Source: RUG14871 sp045539425 (GTDB lineage: Bacteria > Bacillota_I > Bacilli_A > Erysipelotrichales > Erysipelotrichaceae). From it: a stretch of DNA of 64,000 bases. The DNA lies in NCBI GenBank assembly GCA_045539425.1, contig JAZQFH010000036.1:103937-167936 (forward strand), read 5' to 3'. Each line of letters starts with the position of its first letter. Positions within the stretch are counted from its first letter, which is position 1. Shown here one piece after another: positions 43,700-53,180 of this stretch. Under the pieces are notes generated by a model that was given only the letters and a program-made list of their open reading frames with translations, did not search any database and was not told where the DNA came from. A program made the translations under genes and the position numbers.

Positions 43700-45634
43700 T
43701 TAGTAGACGAAAGCTTTGTTATAGGCGGAATGGAGTGCATCATAGATCTGTCCCGGACGGGAAGCGTCCCCGACGAGAATGACCTTTTCACCATACGCTT
43801 CCTTCAGTTCGGCAACGACCGCACGGTCAGAGCGCACACCCATGGCTAAGACAACGCTGTCCGCTTCAATCTGACTGACTTCCTTCGTCTTGGTATCGCA
43901 GACTTCCACACAGCCATCCTTCACGGCAGTCAGTGCCTTTCCTTTTAAGATCGCTCCGCCGTTCTTCATGATTTCCTGCGCCAGATGCATCACGACACTC
44001 GGGTAGAGATTGCCGCCGACCTTGTCCAGCATTTCCACAACCGTGACCGGATGATCCTTGGCGAGATATTCTGCCGTCTCCAGCCCCGTGACACCGCCGC
44101 CGATGACGACAACCTTGCCACTGACTTCGGCTTTCTTTGCCAATACATCTTCCGCACTGACGGCTTTTTCAATGCCTTCGAGATCCGGACGGACCGGGTT
44201 GCCGCCGGTGGCCACAAAGACTGCTTCGGCATTCACGCTCTTTACGGCTTTGAGAGTTCCCGGAGTATTCAGACAGACCGTTACGCCTGCTTCTTTCAGT
44301 TCGGCAATCTGAGTATCCACAAATTCGTTCAGCATGCCCTTAAACGGCGGAACTGCGGCAAGATTGACCGTACCGCCCAGACGATCCTGCGCCTCGAAAA
44401 GCGTGACCTTGAATCCGCGTTTGGAAAGCGTCAGTGCTGCCTGCATGCCGGCAGGACCGCCGCCGATCACGGCAATGGATCTCCCCGCACCGTCTTTGAC
44501 CAGTTTGTCTTCTCCGTATTCAAATTCTCTTCCGAGGATCGGGTTCAGGGTACAGCCAAGCGGCAGGCCGTCATTTAAGATGCGGAAGCATTCCATACAG
44601 CCAAGGCACTTCCGGATGAGCTCATCCTTTCCTTCTCTGGCTTTTCTGACCCACTCTGCATCCGCGAGATGTCCGCGGGCGATGCCGATAAAGTCGCAGT
44701 CACCGCGTTCCAGCTTTTCTTCCGCATAAGCAGGATGCTTGATATTATCGACCGCAATGACCGGAATCTTGACTTCTTTGCGGATATTCGCTGCCAAGTG
44801 GCTCTTCCATCCTTCTTCATAGAAAGACGGTTCAATGATCGTGCTGCCGGAATCATACATGCCGCAGCTGATATTCAGACACTGGATTCCCAGTGCTTCG
44901 GCATATTTCGCAATGCGGATGCCTTCCGCATCATCGATGCCGTCCGCCAGGTAATCATTCCCGTTCATTCTTACCGAAATCGGGAATTTCGGTCCGCAGT
45001 AGGCCTGAATACCCTTGACGATTTCCGTCAGGAAACGCATTCTTCCTTCAAAACTGCCACCGTACTTATCGGTTCTGTGATTGGTATGCGGCGAGAGGAA
45101 CTGACTGACAAGATATCCGTGCGCGGCATGGATCTCCACGCCATCCACTCCGGCTTTCTGGGCAATCACGGCACCTGTCACAAATTTGCGTACCATCGCT
45201 TCCACTTCTTCCGTGCTTAATGCACGCGGCTTTTCCCCGATGACATTGCAGGTGACGTCCGATGCGGACACCGGCTGTTTTCCGCCAATGAGGCGGGATG
45301 GTGTCTGGTTGCCCGGATGGTGCAGCTGCACAAACAGCTTGGTATCATAGGCATGCACCGCCTCTACCAGACGGGACAGCTGCCCGATGATATGGGTATT
45401 GGTGACGCTGAGCTGGTTCGGCGTTCCGACACCTGTCTCATCGTCCACCCGGGTGATTTCCGTAATGATCAGACCAACGCCGCCTTTTGCGCGTTCGGCA
45501 TAATAGCGGATCATACGCGGACCGGCTTCCCCGCTGACTTCCGCAAGTGAACAGCCCATTGCCGGCATGACGATCCTGTTTTTGATTTCCAGCGATCCAA
45601 TGCGGCCAGGCTCAAAAAGATACCTGTAACTCAT
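43700..45634 (-). CDS. NADH:flavin oxidoreductase, FadH/2-enoate reductase-like
   Basis: 644-residue two-part enzyme. The N-terminal OYE-type FMN barrel (residues 1-330) starts LFEPGRIGSLEIKNRIVMPA and has GVDGVEIHAAHGYLVSQFLS. A cysteine cluster CLGCMECFRILNDGLPLGC probably binds 4Fe-4S; its spacing is C-x2-C-x2-C-x11-C, one residue shorter than the usual C-x2-C-x3-C. The C-terminal part holds FAD and NAD(P) Rossmann motifs (IAVIGGGPAGMQAALTLSKR, VVVIGGGVTGLETAEYLA). Family members reduce 2-enoyl or dienoyl double bonds in anaerobes, including bile-acid and cinnamate-type substrates; which applies here is unknown. Monocistronic. Confidence 0.9.
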   Translation of the reverse strand: MSYRYLFEPGRIGSLEIKNRIVMPAMGCSLAEVSGEAGPRMIRYYAERAKGGVGLIITEITRVDDETGVGTPNQLSVTNTHIIGQLSRLVEAVHAYDTKLFVQLHHPGNQTPSRLIGGKQPVSASDVTCNVIGEKPRALSTEEVEAMVRKFVTGAVIAQKAGVDGVEIHAAHGYLVSQFLSPHTNHRTDKYGGSFEGRMRFLTEIVKGIQAYCGPKFPISVRMNGNDYLADGIDDAEGIRIAKYAEALGIQCLNISCGMYDSGSTIIEPSFYEEGWKSHLAANIRKEVKIPVIAVDNIKHPAYAEEKLERGDCDFIGIARGHLADAEWVRKAREGKDELIRKCLGCMECFRILNDGLPLGCTLNPILGREFEYGEDKLVKDGAGRSIAVIGGGPAGMQAALTLSKRGFKVTLFEAQDRLGGTVNLAAVPPFKGMLNEFVDTQIAELKEAGVTVCLNTPGTLKAVKSVNAEAVFVATGGNPVRPDLEGIEKAVSAEDVLAKKAEVSGKVVVIGGGVTGLETAEYLAKDHPVTVVEMLDKVGGNLYPSVVMHLAQEIMKNGGAILKGKALTAVKDGCVEVCDTKTKEVSQIEADSVVLAMGVRSDRAVVAELKEAYGEKVILVGDASRPGQIYDALHSAYNKAFVY

Positions 45635-45675
45635 AATGATAATCTCCTTTACTTCTTTCTACTTATATCATAACG

Positions 45676-45723
45676 AAAAAAAAGGATTCCGACTACGGAG
45701 ATACCCCCGTCTGTCCGGAATCC
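45676..45723 (-). terminator. Terminator of sbcDC
   Basis: Outer stem GGATTCCG/CGGAATCC with an inner ACGG/CCGT stem and eight Ts. Confidence 0.83.
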
Positions 45724-45738
45724 GGTTGAATATACATT

Positions 45739-48477
45739 CTAATGTATGATTTCGATATGAGAGAGACCCTCTTCGTCCTTGCGGACAAGGATCTGCTGAT
45801 CGATCCGCTGCTGCAGTTCCTTCACATGGGAAATGATACCCACCAGGCGGTTTCCTTCCGAAAGCACGCTCAGCGCTTCCATCGCCTTGTTCAGGGAATC
45901 CTCATCCAATGAGCCGAAGCCTTCATCCACAAACATCGTATCGATATGAACGGATGCCGTGCGGCTCATCACCTCATCGCTGAGCCCCAGCGCCAAAGAG
46001 AGAGATGCCTTGAAGGACTCTCCGCCGCTGAGTGTCTCCACGGCGCGCTCGCTTCCGTTGACGTGGTCGATCACGTTCAGTCCGAGTCCCGCAGCGGCCC
46101 GCTTAAAGGTATACTGGGAATCCGTCATGATCTCAAAACGGCGGTTGGCATAGGCCAGAATACGGTCGAAGTACGTCATCTGGACATAGGTCTCAAAATC
46201 AATCTTGTCCTTTCCCTTCACCTTGCCTCCGCACGTATCGCTGATGGCTTTCAGGTAACGGGAGCGCTCTTCCAGCTCCCCGATTTCCTGAGCGGTGTTA
46301 CGGATCTGCCTTAGTGCTTCTCTGTTTTTATCCATGCGGCTGCTCATAGTCACCTGCCGCTCCCGGAGAAATTGTCTCTTTTCCTTTAATGCGGCGGTTT
46401 CCGCACGCAACTCTTCCTCTTTTGCCTCAGGGTATTTCGCGAGGTTTTCCTTTAATACCGCAAGGCGGCTATTGAGAATATGAACTTCCTGCTCTGTCGC
46501 GTGCAGCTCTTCTTCCGCCTTTTTAATTGCATGTTCCAGAGCGGTCTTCTGCGCTTCCTTTTCGTGCTGAGCGGACAAGAGCGCTTCCTTACTTTCAAAG
46601 CGCAGGGAATCTTTCAGTTTAAACAAGGAATCCTGCAATGCTTTGAGATTCGCTTCCGCCTGGGCTTTTCCCGCCGTCAGAATCAGGATCTCCTTCTGCG
46701 TCTTCTCGATTGCCGCATCGAGCAATGATGCTTTCTCTTTTGACTCTTCCAGCCGCTTCTTTTCCGCAATCAGATCCGCGCTTTCCTTTTCCAGCTTCAC
46801 GCGCTTCTCTTTCAGAAGTCCTGCTTCTTTATTCAGCGCAGGATCTTTCTGCAGGCTGCTTTCCCTTTGGAAATATTCCGCATATTCCCGCCGGTACTCC
46901 TTTTGGCTATTCTCATAGACGCCTTTTCTTCTTGACGCTTCCGTGGCCGCATCCTGCATTTCCTGCTCCGCTTTCTGCGTGGAAAGCTCTTCCTGTTTCA
47001 GTTCGGCTTCGCTGATCACCTGCTTGGCCTTATGTGCCTTATCGGGGTGATGCAGAGAGCCGCAGACCGGACAGGGTTCCCCTTCCAAAAGACCCTCGGC
47101 CAGAATTCCCGCCTGGGAGTCCAGAAAGAGCTGATGATCCATCTTATAGCGGGCACTCTCCTTTTGAGCAACTTCCCTCTTTCTTTTATAGAGTTCCATC
47201 TGCTGCAGATAGCTCTTCTCGTTCTGTTCCAGAGCACGTGAGAGGACAATCAGTTCCTGCACCTTCTTTTCCTGCTCCTTCACACTGAATAATTCCAGGT
47301 TCTTCTCATGTGTCCGGGTTTCAATCTCCTGCAGAGATTCCAGATCCTTCCGGCACTCTTCCGCTTCTTTCGTCTGCTGCGTCAGTCGTGCTTTTTCTTT
47401 CTCTAAGGCAGCGGAAAGGGAAATGCGTCTTTTTTCCGCTTCTCCTTTTTCCGTGAAAAGTTTTGAGAGTTCCGCATATTTCGGCTCTTCTTCTTTCAGT
47501 AAGGCAAGCTCCTGCACGAGTGACGTGATCTCCGGCTTTCTGAGTACTGCCGCTTCATACGTCTTCTGCAACTCTTCCGCCTTAATCTTCAGCTGCGGAA
47601 GTTCCGCCATGCCTTTTTCATATTCGACTGCTTCGCTCTTCTTCTTTTCCAGTAAGCCAAGCAAATTGTTCTTTTCCAATAAGAGCGCGTCTTTTTGGGC
47701 AATCTCTTCCTCTGTCTTTGTCAGTTCCTCTTTGTCGATTGTCACGATCTTTTCCAGAACTTCTTCTAAAGAGGATGTCAGTGCATCTTCGTTTTCCTTC
47801 AGGACATCAAGTTCCGCCTCCAGCTCACTCCCTGTTTCATAAGAAGTCATATCCAGATACTGGCGGATCTTCTGGTGTGAGAGGGAAAGACGCTGCTCCA
47901 AAAGCTTGCTGTCATCAAAGATCTTCTGGCGGATCTCCTGATAGAAACTCGTATCAAAGATCTTACGCAGGATCTCGCCTCTTCCCTTGGCATCATACAA
48001 AAGCTGCAAAAAGTCTCCCTGCGCCAGCATGACGATGCGGCGGAACTGCTCATAATCGAGATGAATAATCTCCCGGATCTTCGCATCCACCTGCCGCTTG
48101 GCGGAAAGCACACTCCCGTCCGGAAGCGTCAGTTCAGCCTTCGGCTGCTTTGTCGTAGTTTTCCCGTTGCGGTTGGTATATTCGTAGGCGGGAGAGCGCA
48201 TGATGCGGTATTCTTTCTCATCGTAGCTGAACCACAGCTCCACCTTTGTCTCCACGCCTTCTTTTGCATAGAGCGAGCGCAGCTGTTCCGGGGAGCGGTT
48301 GGAGCCGCTCGTCTGATCAAAGAGGGCGTAGCAGATCCCGTCAAAAATGGTGGTCTTGCCGGCACCGGTATCCCCGCTGATCAGATACAGTCCGCTTTCC
48401 TTCAAAAGGGTAAAGTCCACCGTAACCAGATCTGCATACGGGCCGAACGCCTGCATATTCAATTTAAGCGGTCTCAT
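45739..48477 (-). CDS. sbcC: Exonuclease SbcC (Rad50-like ATPase)
   Basis: 912-residue SMC-type ATPase of the SbcCD complex, which opens hairpins and processes DNA ends. Walker A is LISGDTGAGKTTIFDG near residue 32. Two long coiled-coil arms flank the zinc hook GEPCPVCGSLHHP near residue 470. ABC signature TLSGGESFKASLSLALGLSD and Walker B TMFVDEGFGSLDEDSL lie at the C-terminus. It overlaps sbcD by 14 bases. Confidence 0.96.
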   Translation of the reverse strand: MRPLKLNMQAFGPYADLVTVDFTLLKESGLYLISGDTGAGKTTIFDGICYALFDQTSGSNRSPEQLRSLYAKEGVETKVELWFSYDEKEYRIMRSPAYEYTNRNGKTTTKQPKAELTLPDGSVLSAKRQVDAKIREIIHLDYEQFRRIVMLAQGDFLQLLYDAKGRGEILRKIFDTSFYQEIRQKIFDDSKLLEQRLSLSHQKIRQYLDMTSYETGSELEAELDVLKENEDALTSSLEEVLEKIVTIDKEELTKTEEEIAQKDALLLEKNNLLGLLEKKKSEAVEYEKGMAELPQLKIKAEELQKTYEAAVLRKPEITSLVQELALLKEEEPKYAELSKLFTEKGEAEKRRISLSAALEKEKARLTQQTKEAEECRKDLESLQEIETRTHEKNLELFSVKEQEKKVQELIVLSRALEQNEKSYLQQMELYKRKREVAQKESARYKMDHQLFLDSQAGILAEGLLEGEPCPVCGSLHHPDKAHKAKQVISEAELKQEELSTQKAEQEMQDAATEASRRKGVYENSQKEYRREYAEYFQRESSLQKDPALNKEAGLLKEKRVKLEKESADLIAEKKRLEESKEKASLLDAAIEKTQKEILILTAGKAQAEANLKALQDSLFKLKDSLRFESKEALLSAQHEKEAQKTALEHAIKKAEEELHATEQEVHILNSRLAVLKENLAKYPEAKEEELRAETAALKEKRQFLRERQVTMSSRMDKNREALRQIRNTAQEIGELEERSRYLKAISDTCGGKVKGKDKIDFETYVQMTYFDRILAYANRRFEIMTDSQYTFKRAAAGLGLNVIDHVNGSERAVETLSGGESFKASLSLALGLSDEVMSRTASVHIDTMFVDEGFGSLDEDSLNKAMEALSVLSEGNRLVGIISHVKELQQRIDQQILVRKDEEGLSHIEIIH

Positions 48478-49597
48478 CCGGATCCTCTCCTTTCAGCTCA
48501 CTTACAACCTTGCGGAAGTATTCTTTCTGCATTTCATTCATCGGCATCCCGTTCTGCAGTTCATAGAAGTCATCAAAGAGCTCTTCCACGCTCTTCTCTT
48601 CCATTTTCTCAATGGCCAGTATCGAATTGCGGGTACGGGTGCGCGTGTTATCGTAATCCAGTTTCAACAGATTCGGATAAACACTGCGCAGCTTCTTCGC
48701 TCCGTCGATGATATCCTCCTCATCCGTTAAAATCACATGGTAATAATCCTGTTTCCTGTTATTATCCTGCATTAATTCTTCAAAGCTGCCGCGGACCTCT
48801 TTCAGCTCTTTTTTTACAGAGAGATCCACATAACTCAGCGACAGGTTTCCCTTATCTTCCAGCTGTACTACCGTAAAGCCGTTGGTGTTCTTCAGTTCAC
48901 TGAAGGAGTACTTCATCGGCGTGCCGCTGTAATGAATGTTCCCTTTCAGTGTCTGGCGCTTATGGATGTGGCCAAGCGCGACATAGTCAAAGTCACAGAA
49001 GACTTCCGCGTCCACGCTCTCCACGCCTCCCACGCTCATCTCTTCCGAACCGGAGGTTTCCGATCCCGCCACAAACTGATGGACAATCAGCACATTACGT
49101 TCCGCTTTGTTCAGCTTCATCTCTTCAATCAGGATACGGAAGGCATCGGTATAGGTTTCAATCTTCTCATCCGGATAGTAGCGCCGTACCTGTGAGGGTC
49201 GCAGAAACGGAAGAAGATAGAAGTTGACGGGTCCGCAGGCATCTTTGAGACGGATGGGTTTTACTTCCCCGTGATACACCGGCGAAATATAGATGCCGCT
49301 TTCCTTCATGATATTGGAAGCGAAGGCAATCCGCTCTGCGGAGTCATGATTTCCACTGATCAGAAAAACGGGAAGGTGAAGCTTTGCCAGTTCACTCAAA
49401 AAGAAATCAAAGAGTTCCACCGCTTCCGCACTGGGCAGTGACTTGTCGTAAATATCCCCGGCCAGTATGATTCCGTCGGGCTGAATCTCTTTGATTTTGA
49501 GAAGAATGGTCTGAAAAAGATCTTTCTGGTCTTCCAGAAAGGAATGTTCTAAGAGACGTTTTCCGATATGCAGATCGGACAGATGGATGAGTTTCAT
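48464..49597 (-). CDS. sbcD: Exonuclease SbcD (Mre11-like nuclease)
   Basis: 377-residue nuclease subunit of SbcCD. All metal-binding phosphoesterase blocks are present: LIHLSDLHIGKRL, LAGDIYDKSLPS, LISGNHDSAERI, NVLIVHQFV and ALGHIHKRQTL. The ribosome site GCGGAGGA lies seven bases before the ATG. First gene of sbcD-sbcC; a TACAAT -10 lies about 35 bases upstream but the -35 is poor. Confidence 0.96.
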   Translation of the reverse strand: MKLIHLSDLHIGKRLLEHSFLEDQKDLFQTILLKIKEIQPDGIILAGDIYDKSLPSAEAVELFDFFLSELAKLHLPVFLISGNHDSAERIAFASNIMKESGIYISPVYHGEVKPIRLKDACGPVNFYLLPFLRPSQVRRYYPDEKIETYTDAFRILIEEMKLNKAERNVLIVHQFVAGSETSGSEEMSVGGVESVDAEVFCDFDYVALGHIHKRQTLKGNIHYSGTPMKYSFSELKNTNGFTVVQLEDKGNLSLSYVDLSVKKELKEVRGSFEELMQDNNRKQDYYHVILTDEEDIIDGAKKLRSVYPNLLKLDYDNTRTRTRNSILAIEKMEEKSVEELFDDFYELQNGMPMNEMQKEYFRKVVSELKGEDPDETA

Positions 49598-49651
49598 GGA
49601 TTTCCTCCGCTTGATCTTCTATTCCTATTGTAACAAATTTCCCCAAAGCGG

Positions 49652-49684
49652 AAAAAAAGATGTCTGTGAATTCCAGACATCTTT
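49652..49684 (-). terminator. Terminator of the class A PBP gene
   Basis: Eleven-base stem AAAGATGTCTG/CAGACATCTTT, seven-base loop and TTTT. Confidence 0.85.
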
Positions 49685-49688
49685 CGCA

Positions 49689-51884
49689 TTAATAACCTTC
49701 CGAGTAGAGATGGAAGACGCCGTTTTCGTCCCACCATCCGTTGTCATGATAGACACCGTTTTCATCCCACCAGAATTCATACAGGTCATCCCGGTTCGGA
49801 TAGTAGTGCTCCTTACAGCGTTCTTTCGGAACGGAATCCTCCGTTGCGTATTCCCAATGGGTCGGGCAGTCCTCCTTCGGCAACATGCCGGAGTTGGAAC
49901 ATACCTTATATTTCCTGATGCCGAGCTCTTCCGCATCCTTCGGCATGATTGCCTTATCTTCCAGACCTTCGTGGATCGGCTGCATGTAGCTCTTCCAGAG
50001 GGCGCTGGTCATGTAGTAGGAAGACGGTTTGATCAGGTTGCAGTAGTCATCCGAGGAAACACGGACGAAACTTGTGTAGTACGGTGTGTATCCGCCGAAG
50101 GAAATGACCTTCTGCTCATGGGTTCCCGTCTTGCCGGCACAGTGCATGCCCTTCAAGCGGCCGCGGACACCGAGACCGTTGACCATGTTGGTTTCCATCA
50201 TATCCGTCACCAGCCACGCGGAGGATTCCTTGTAGACCTGATGGCGCTCCACCGTGCTCTCATCCAGGATCACCGTACCGAAGCGGTCGAGAACCTTGAC
50301 GTAGGAGTGCGGTTCAATGTATTCTCCCATATTTGCCAGCGTCGCATAAGCTGCCGTCATCTCCATCGTGGAGACGTCGCTGGCGCCCAGGGCCATACCG
50401 GCCGGGCTCGGAGAGATGTGATCCAGATTGAAGCCTTCCGCTTCCATATATTCCAGTGCGGTTTCAATTCCGACCTTTTCCAGTAAGAAACGGACCGCCG
50501 GAATGTTATGAGACTGCTCCAAGGCACGGCGCATCGTGATGACATCCTCATCCGTTAAGCCGCCCGGGTAGCCTTCATCCGTGTTGTAGCCTTCGATTTT
50601 TTCCTTGATATCGAGAACCGTGGTTCCCGGATAGCAGCCGACATCCAGTGCCGGTGCATAGACCGCGACCGGTTTCATGGAGGAACCGACCGCCTGCAGG
50701 GAGTCCGTGGCACGGTTGAAGCCCTCGGCGTTCTTTGTCTCTTCCCTGCCGCCGATCATCGCCACAACTCTTCCGTTATGATGATCCATGATCACGGCGC
50801 TGACTTCCGCATCCAGTCCGCTTTCCGTGCGCGGATAGTTGTCGAATTCATACACCGCCTGCTGGGCGATGTCCTGGATATTGCGGTCAAAAGCCGTATA
50901 GATCTGATAGCCGTCGTTGCGGATCTTGGTGCGCATCTGCTGCAGTGTTTCCGAAGTGACTTCCGTCCCTTCCTTTTCTAACAGTTCCTTGGCAACATCC
51001 TCAATGGCGTATTCCACGTAGGTCGGATAATCGTAAAGCAGGAAGCGCTCCGTGCTCGGCTTGATTTCCAGCGTATCGTTGAGCGCCTGCTCATATTCCG
51101 CATCCGTGATCTTTTCCTGTTCATGCATCGTATACAGAACCGTGTTGATCCGGTAATTCATCGGCTCATAGTTTCCGCTGCGCACCGCTTCCCGCGGATT
51201 GTAGACGTTCGGAATCTGGACTAAACCGGCAATGGCGGCGCACTCTCTTAAGGAGAGGTCCTTCAGATCCTTGCCGAAATAGTCATCCGCGGCGATCTTG
51301 ATGCCGTAGTTGGTCTCACCGAGATAGATGATATTCAGATACCACTCGAGAATTTCATCCTTGCTTAAAATCTTCTCCAGCTGCAGTGCCAGATGGATCT
51401 CCTGTGCCTTGCGCTCATACGTCTTGGCACGCGTCAGGTAGACGTTCTTGATCAGCTGCTGGGTGATCGTAGAACCGCCGTGATTGCTCTTATGGGTGAT
51501 CTGCCCGATGACGGCACTTGCCAGACGGCGGATGTCGATTCCCGGATGGGTATAGAAGCGCTTGTCTTCAATCGCGATAAAGGCATCTTTCAGTTTCTTG
51601 GGAACATCATCGATCTTGACCCAGTCGATGTTCTCGTTGCCGACATAAGCCGCAATCTCATCTCCGTTGATGTCATAGACCGTCGAGGCAATCGAATAGT
51701 TGTCACGCTTGGAAAGATCCAGCTCCGGACAGCCTTCCAATAGCTTATTCCAGTATTTGTACGCGAAAATGCCGCCGGCAATTCCGGCCAGCACAAAGAA
51801 GATCAAAAGACCCAGTAAGATCTTTTTGAATAATCCCATTTTCTTCTTTTTCTTTCCCTTTTTCTGCGTTTCTTTCTTTGCCAT
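49689..51884 (-). CDS. Class A penicillin-binding protein (PBP1A-like)
   Basis: 731-residue bifunctional murein synthase from the ATG after AGAGGA. A basic cytoplasmic N-terminus (KKETQKKGKKKKKMGLFKK) and one TM anchor come first. The GT51 glycosyltransferase has the catalytic Glu in IEDKRFYTHPGID and NHGGSTITQQLIKN. The transpeptidase has nucleophile Ser in VGSSMKPVAVYA, the EQSHNIPAVR box and CAGKTGTHE. The extracellular C-terminus has four cysteines, then two copies of WWDENGV; the DNA under these is a 17-base direct repeat with one mismatch (49720-49736, 49756-49772). The tail is not a PASTA or FnIII domain and may aid wall binding. Monocistronic. Confidence 0.95.
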   Translation of the reverse strand: MAKKETQKKGKKKKKMGLFKKILLGLLIFFVLAGIAGGIFAYKYWNKLLEGCPELDLSKRDNYSIASTVYDINGDEIAAYVGNENIDWVKIDDVPKKLKDAFIAIEDKRFYTHPGIDIRRLASAVIGQITHKSNHGGSTITQQLIKNVYLTRAKTYERKAQEIHLALQLEKILSKDEILEWYLNIIYLGETNYGIKIAADDYFGKDLKDLSLRECAAIAGLVQIPNVYNPREAVRSGNYEPMNYRINTVLYTMHEQEKITDAEYEQALNDTLEIKPSTERFLLYDYPTYVEYAIEDVAKELLEKEGTEVTSETLQQMRTKIRNDGYQIYTAFDRNIQDIAQQAVYEFDNYPRTESGLDAEVSAVIMDHHNGRVVAMIGGREETKNAEGFNRATDSLQAVGSSMKPVAVYAPALDVGCYPGTTVLDIKEKIEGYNTDEGYPGGLTDEDVITMRRALEQSHNIPAVRFLLEKVGIETALEYMEAEGFNLDHISPSPAGMALGASDVSTMEMTAAYATLANMGEYIEPHSYVKVLDRFGTVILDESTVERHQVYKESSAWLVTDMMETNMVNGLGVRGRLKGMHCAGKTGTHEQKVISFGGYTPYYTSFVRVSSDDYCNLIKPSSYYMTSALWKSYMQPIHEGLEDKAIMPKDAEELGIRKYKVCSNSGMLPKEDCPTHWEYATEDSVPKERCKEHYYPNRDDLYEFWWDENGVYHDNGWWDENGVFHLYSEGY
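49720..49772 (-). repeat. Short direct repeat encoding the WWDENGV motif twice
   Basis: Two 17-base copies (CCGTTTTCNTCCCACCA on the plus strand) 36 bases apart, one mismatch, inside the PBP C-terminal tail. They suggest a small in-frame duplication. Confidence 0.75.
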
Positions 51885-51971
51885 AATCGTCCTCTGAACC
51901 GATAACAACATCATTTTAGCACAACATTGAAATTTTCGTGAAATTTTCACATGCATTTCTGCGGATGTGAC

Positions 51972-51996
51972 AAAAAAAGAGAAGTTTCCTTCTCTT
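51972..51996 (-). terminator. Terminator of the alcohol dehydrogenase gene
   Basis: AAGAGAAG/CTTCTCTT stem, GAAA loop and TTTTT. It overlaps the stop codon. Confidence 0.83.
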
Positions 51997-53164
51997 ATAA
52001 ACTGTTTCGATAGATGGCGAGGCAGTCTTCGTAGTTCAAATCGACAAAGCCCTTGATCGGGTCGTTGGCTGTGACCCGCTTTGCCATGACTTCGAAGTAT
52101 TCGTCATCAATATTCAGAGCGCTCAGATTGTCCGTCAGCTTCAGATCCTTGTAGAGGAAATCCTCCAGCGAACGGATGGCTTCCTTCGCAATCACTTCCT
52201 TCGGCAGATTGTAGTCAATCTCCCAGACTTCCACGCCGAACTTCACAAAGGCATCCAGTGTCTTTTCATTCAGGATATGCTTCATCCATCTCGGGGTCAG
52301 AATCGCGAGGCCCAGACCGTGGGTGATGTCATAGAAGGCGCTCAGCTCATGTTCCAGCGGATGGCAGGACCACTTATGCGGCTTGTCAATGCGGGCAAAG
52401 TTGTTAATCGCCCACGAGGAAGCCCACATCAGGTTGGCTCTGGCCTCATAGTTCTCCGGCTCCGCCAGAGCGATCGGCGCATAGCGGATGACCGTTTTCA
52501 TTAAGCCCTCGAGGAATTTATCCAGCATGTACATGCCTTCCTCACGGGCAAAGTAGATCTCAAAGATATGGGAAAGAATATCCGCCGCACCGCAGGCTGT
52601 CTGATAAGCGCTTACGGAGAAGGTGTTCGTCGGATCCATGAAGGATACTTTTGGCTGCATTAACGGATCGGCTCTGCCGAGCTTTTCCTGCGTTTCCATA
52701 TTGGTGATGACTCCGCCCGGATCCATCTCGCTTCCCGTTGCCGCAATCGTTAGGACCGTGATCAGCGGCAGTGCCTTTTCGATCGGGGCTTTCTTTTTCA
52801 CCAGATCCCAGTAGTCGCCTTCGTAGTAGCGTCCCGCGGCCATGAATTTGGAAGCATCAATCACGCTTCCCCCGCCGACAGCCAGAATGACGTCAATGTC
52901 TTCCTTCTTGCAGAGATCGGCTCCTCTGGCGACGGAAGTGATGCGCGGATTCGGTTCGATTCCGCTCAGTTCAAACACTTCAAGATTCGCCTCGTTTAAA
53001 AGCGTCATGATCTTGTCATACAGACCGTTCTTTTTGATGGAACCGCCGCCATACGTCAGAAGCACTTTTCTTCCGCATGCCTTCAGCTCCTTCGGCAATT
53101 CGCTTAGATAACCCTGTCCGAAATACACTTTTGTCGGAATATTGTAAATGAAATCTTTTAACAT
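51995..53164 (-). CDS. Iron-containing alcohol dehydrogenase (butanol dehydrogenase-like)
   Basis: 389-residue type III dehydrogenase from the ATG after AAAGGGG; eight further codons upstream overlap the Nudix gene and lack a ribosome site. NAD(P)-binding region ILAVGGGSVIDASKFMAAG. Metal-binding His residues in KWSCHPLEHELSAFYDITHG. It resembles the NADPH-dependent butanol or aldehyde reductases (BDH/YqhD branch) used to dispose of reducing power. It starts 16 bases after the Nudix gene ends, so both are probably one transcript. Confidence 0.93.
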   Translation of the reverse strand: MLKDFIYNIPTKVYFGQGYLSELPKELKACGRKVLLTYGGGSIKKNGLYDKIMTLLNEANLEVFELSGIEPNPRITSVARGADLCKKEDIDVILAVGGGSVIDASKFMAAGRYYEGDYWDLVKKKAPIEKALPLITVLTIAATGSEMDPGGVITNMETQEKLGRADPLMQPKVSFMDPTNTFSVSAYQTACGAADILSHIFEIYFAREEGMYMLDKFLEGLMKTVIRYAPIALAEPENYEARANLMWASSWAINNFARIDKPHKWSCHPLEHELSAFYDITHGLGLAILTPRWMKHILNEKTLDAFVKFGVEVWEIDYNLPKEVIAKEAIRSLEDFLYKDLKLTDNLSALNIDDEYFEVMAKRVTANDPIKGFVDLNYEDCLAIYRNSL

Positions 53165-53180
53165 GGAATTCCCCTTTCCG

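Noticed and set aside
49587..50486. A 299-codon plus-strand frame opposite the PBP gene
   Set aside because: Shadow of the transpeptidase domain; the peptide is low in recognisable structure and begins inside the sbcD 5' end.
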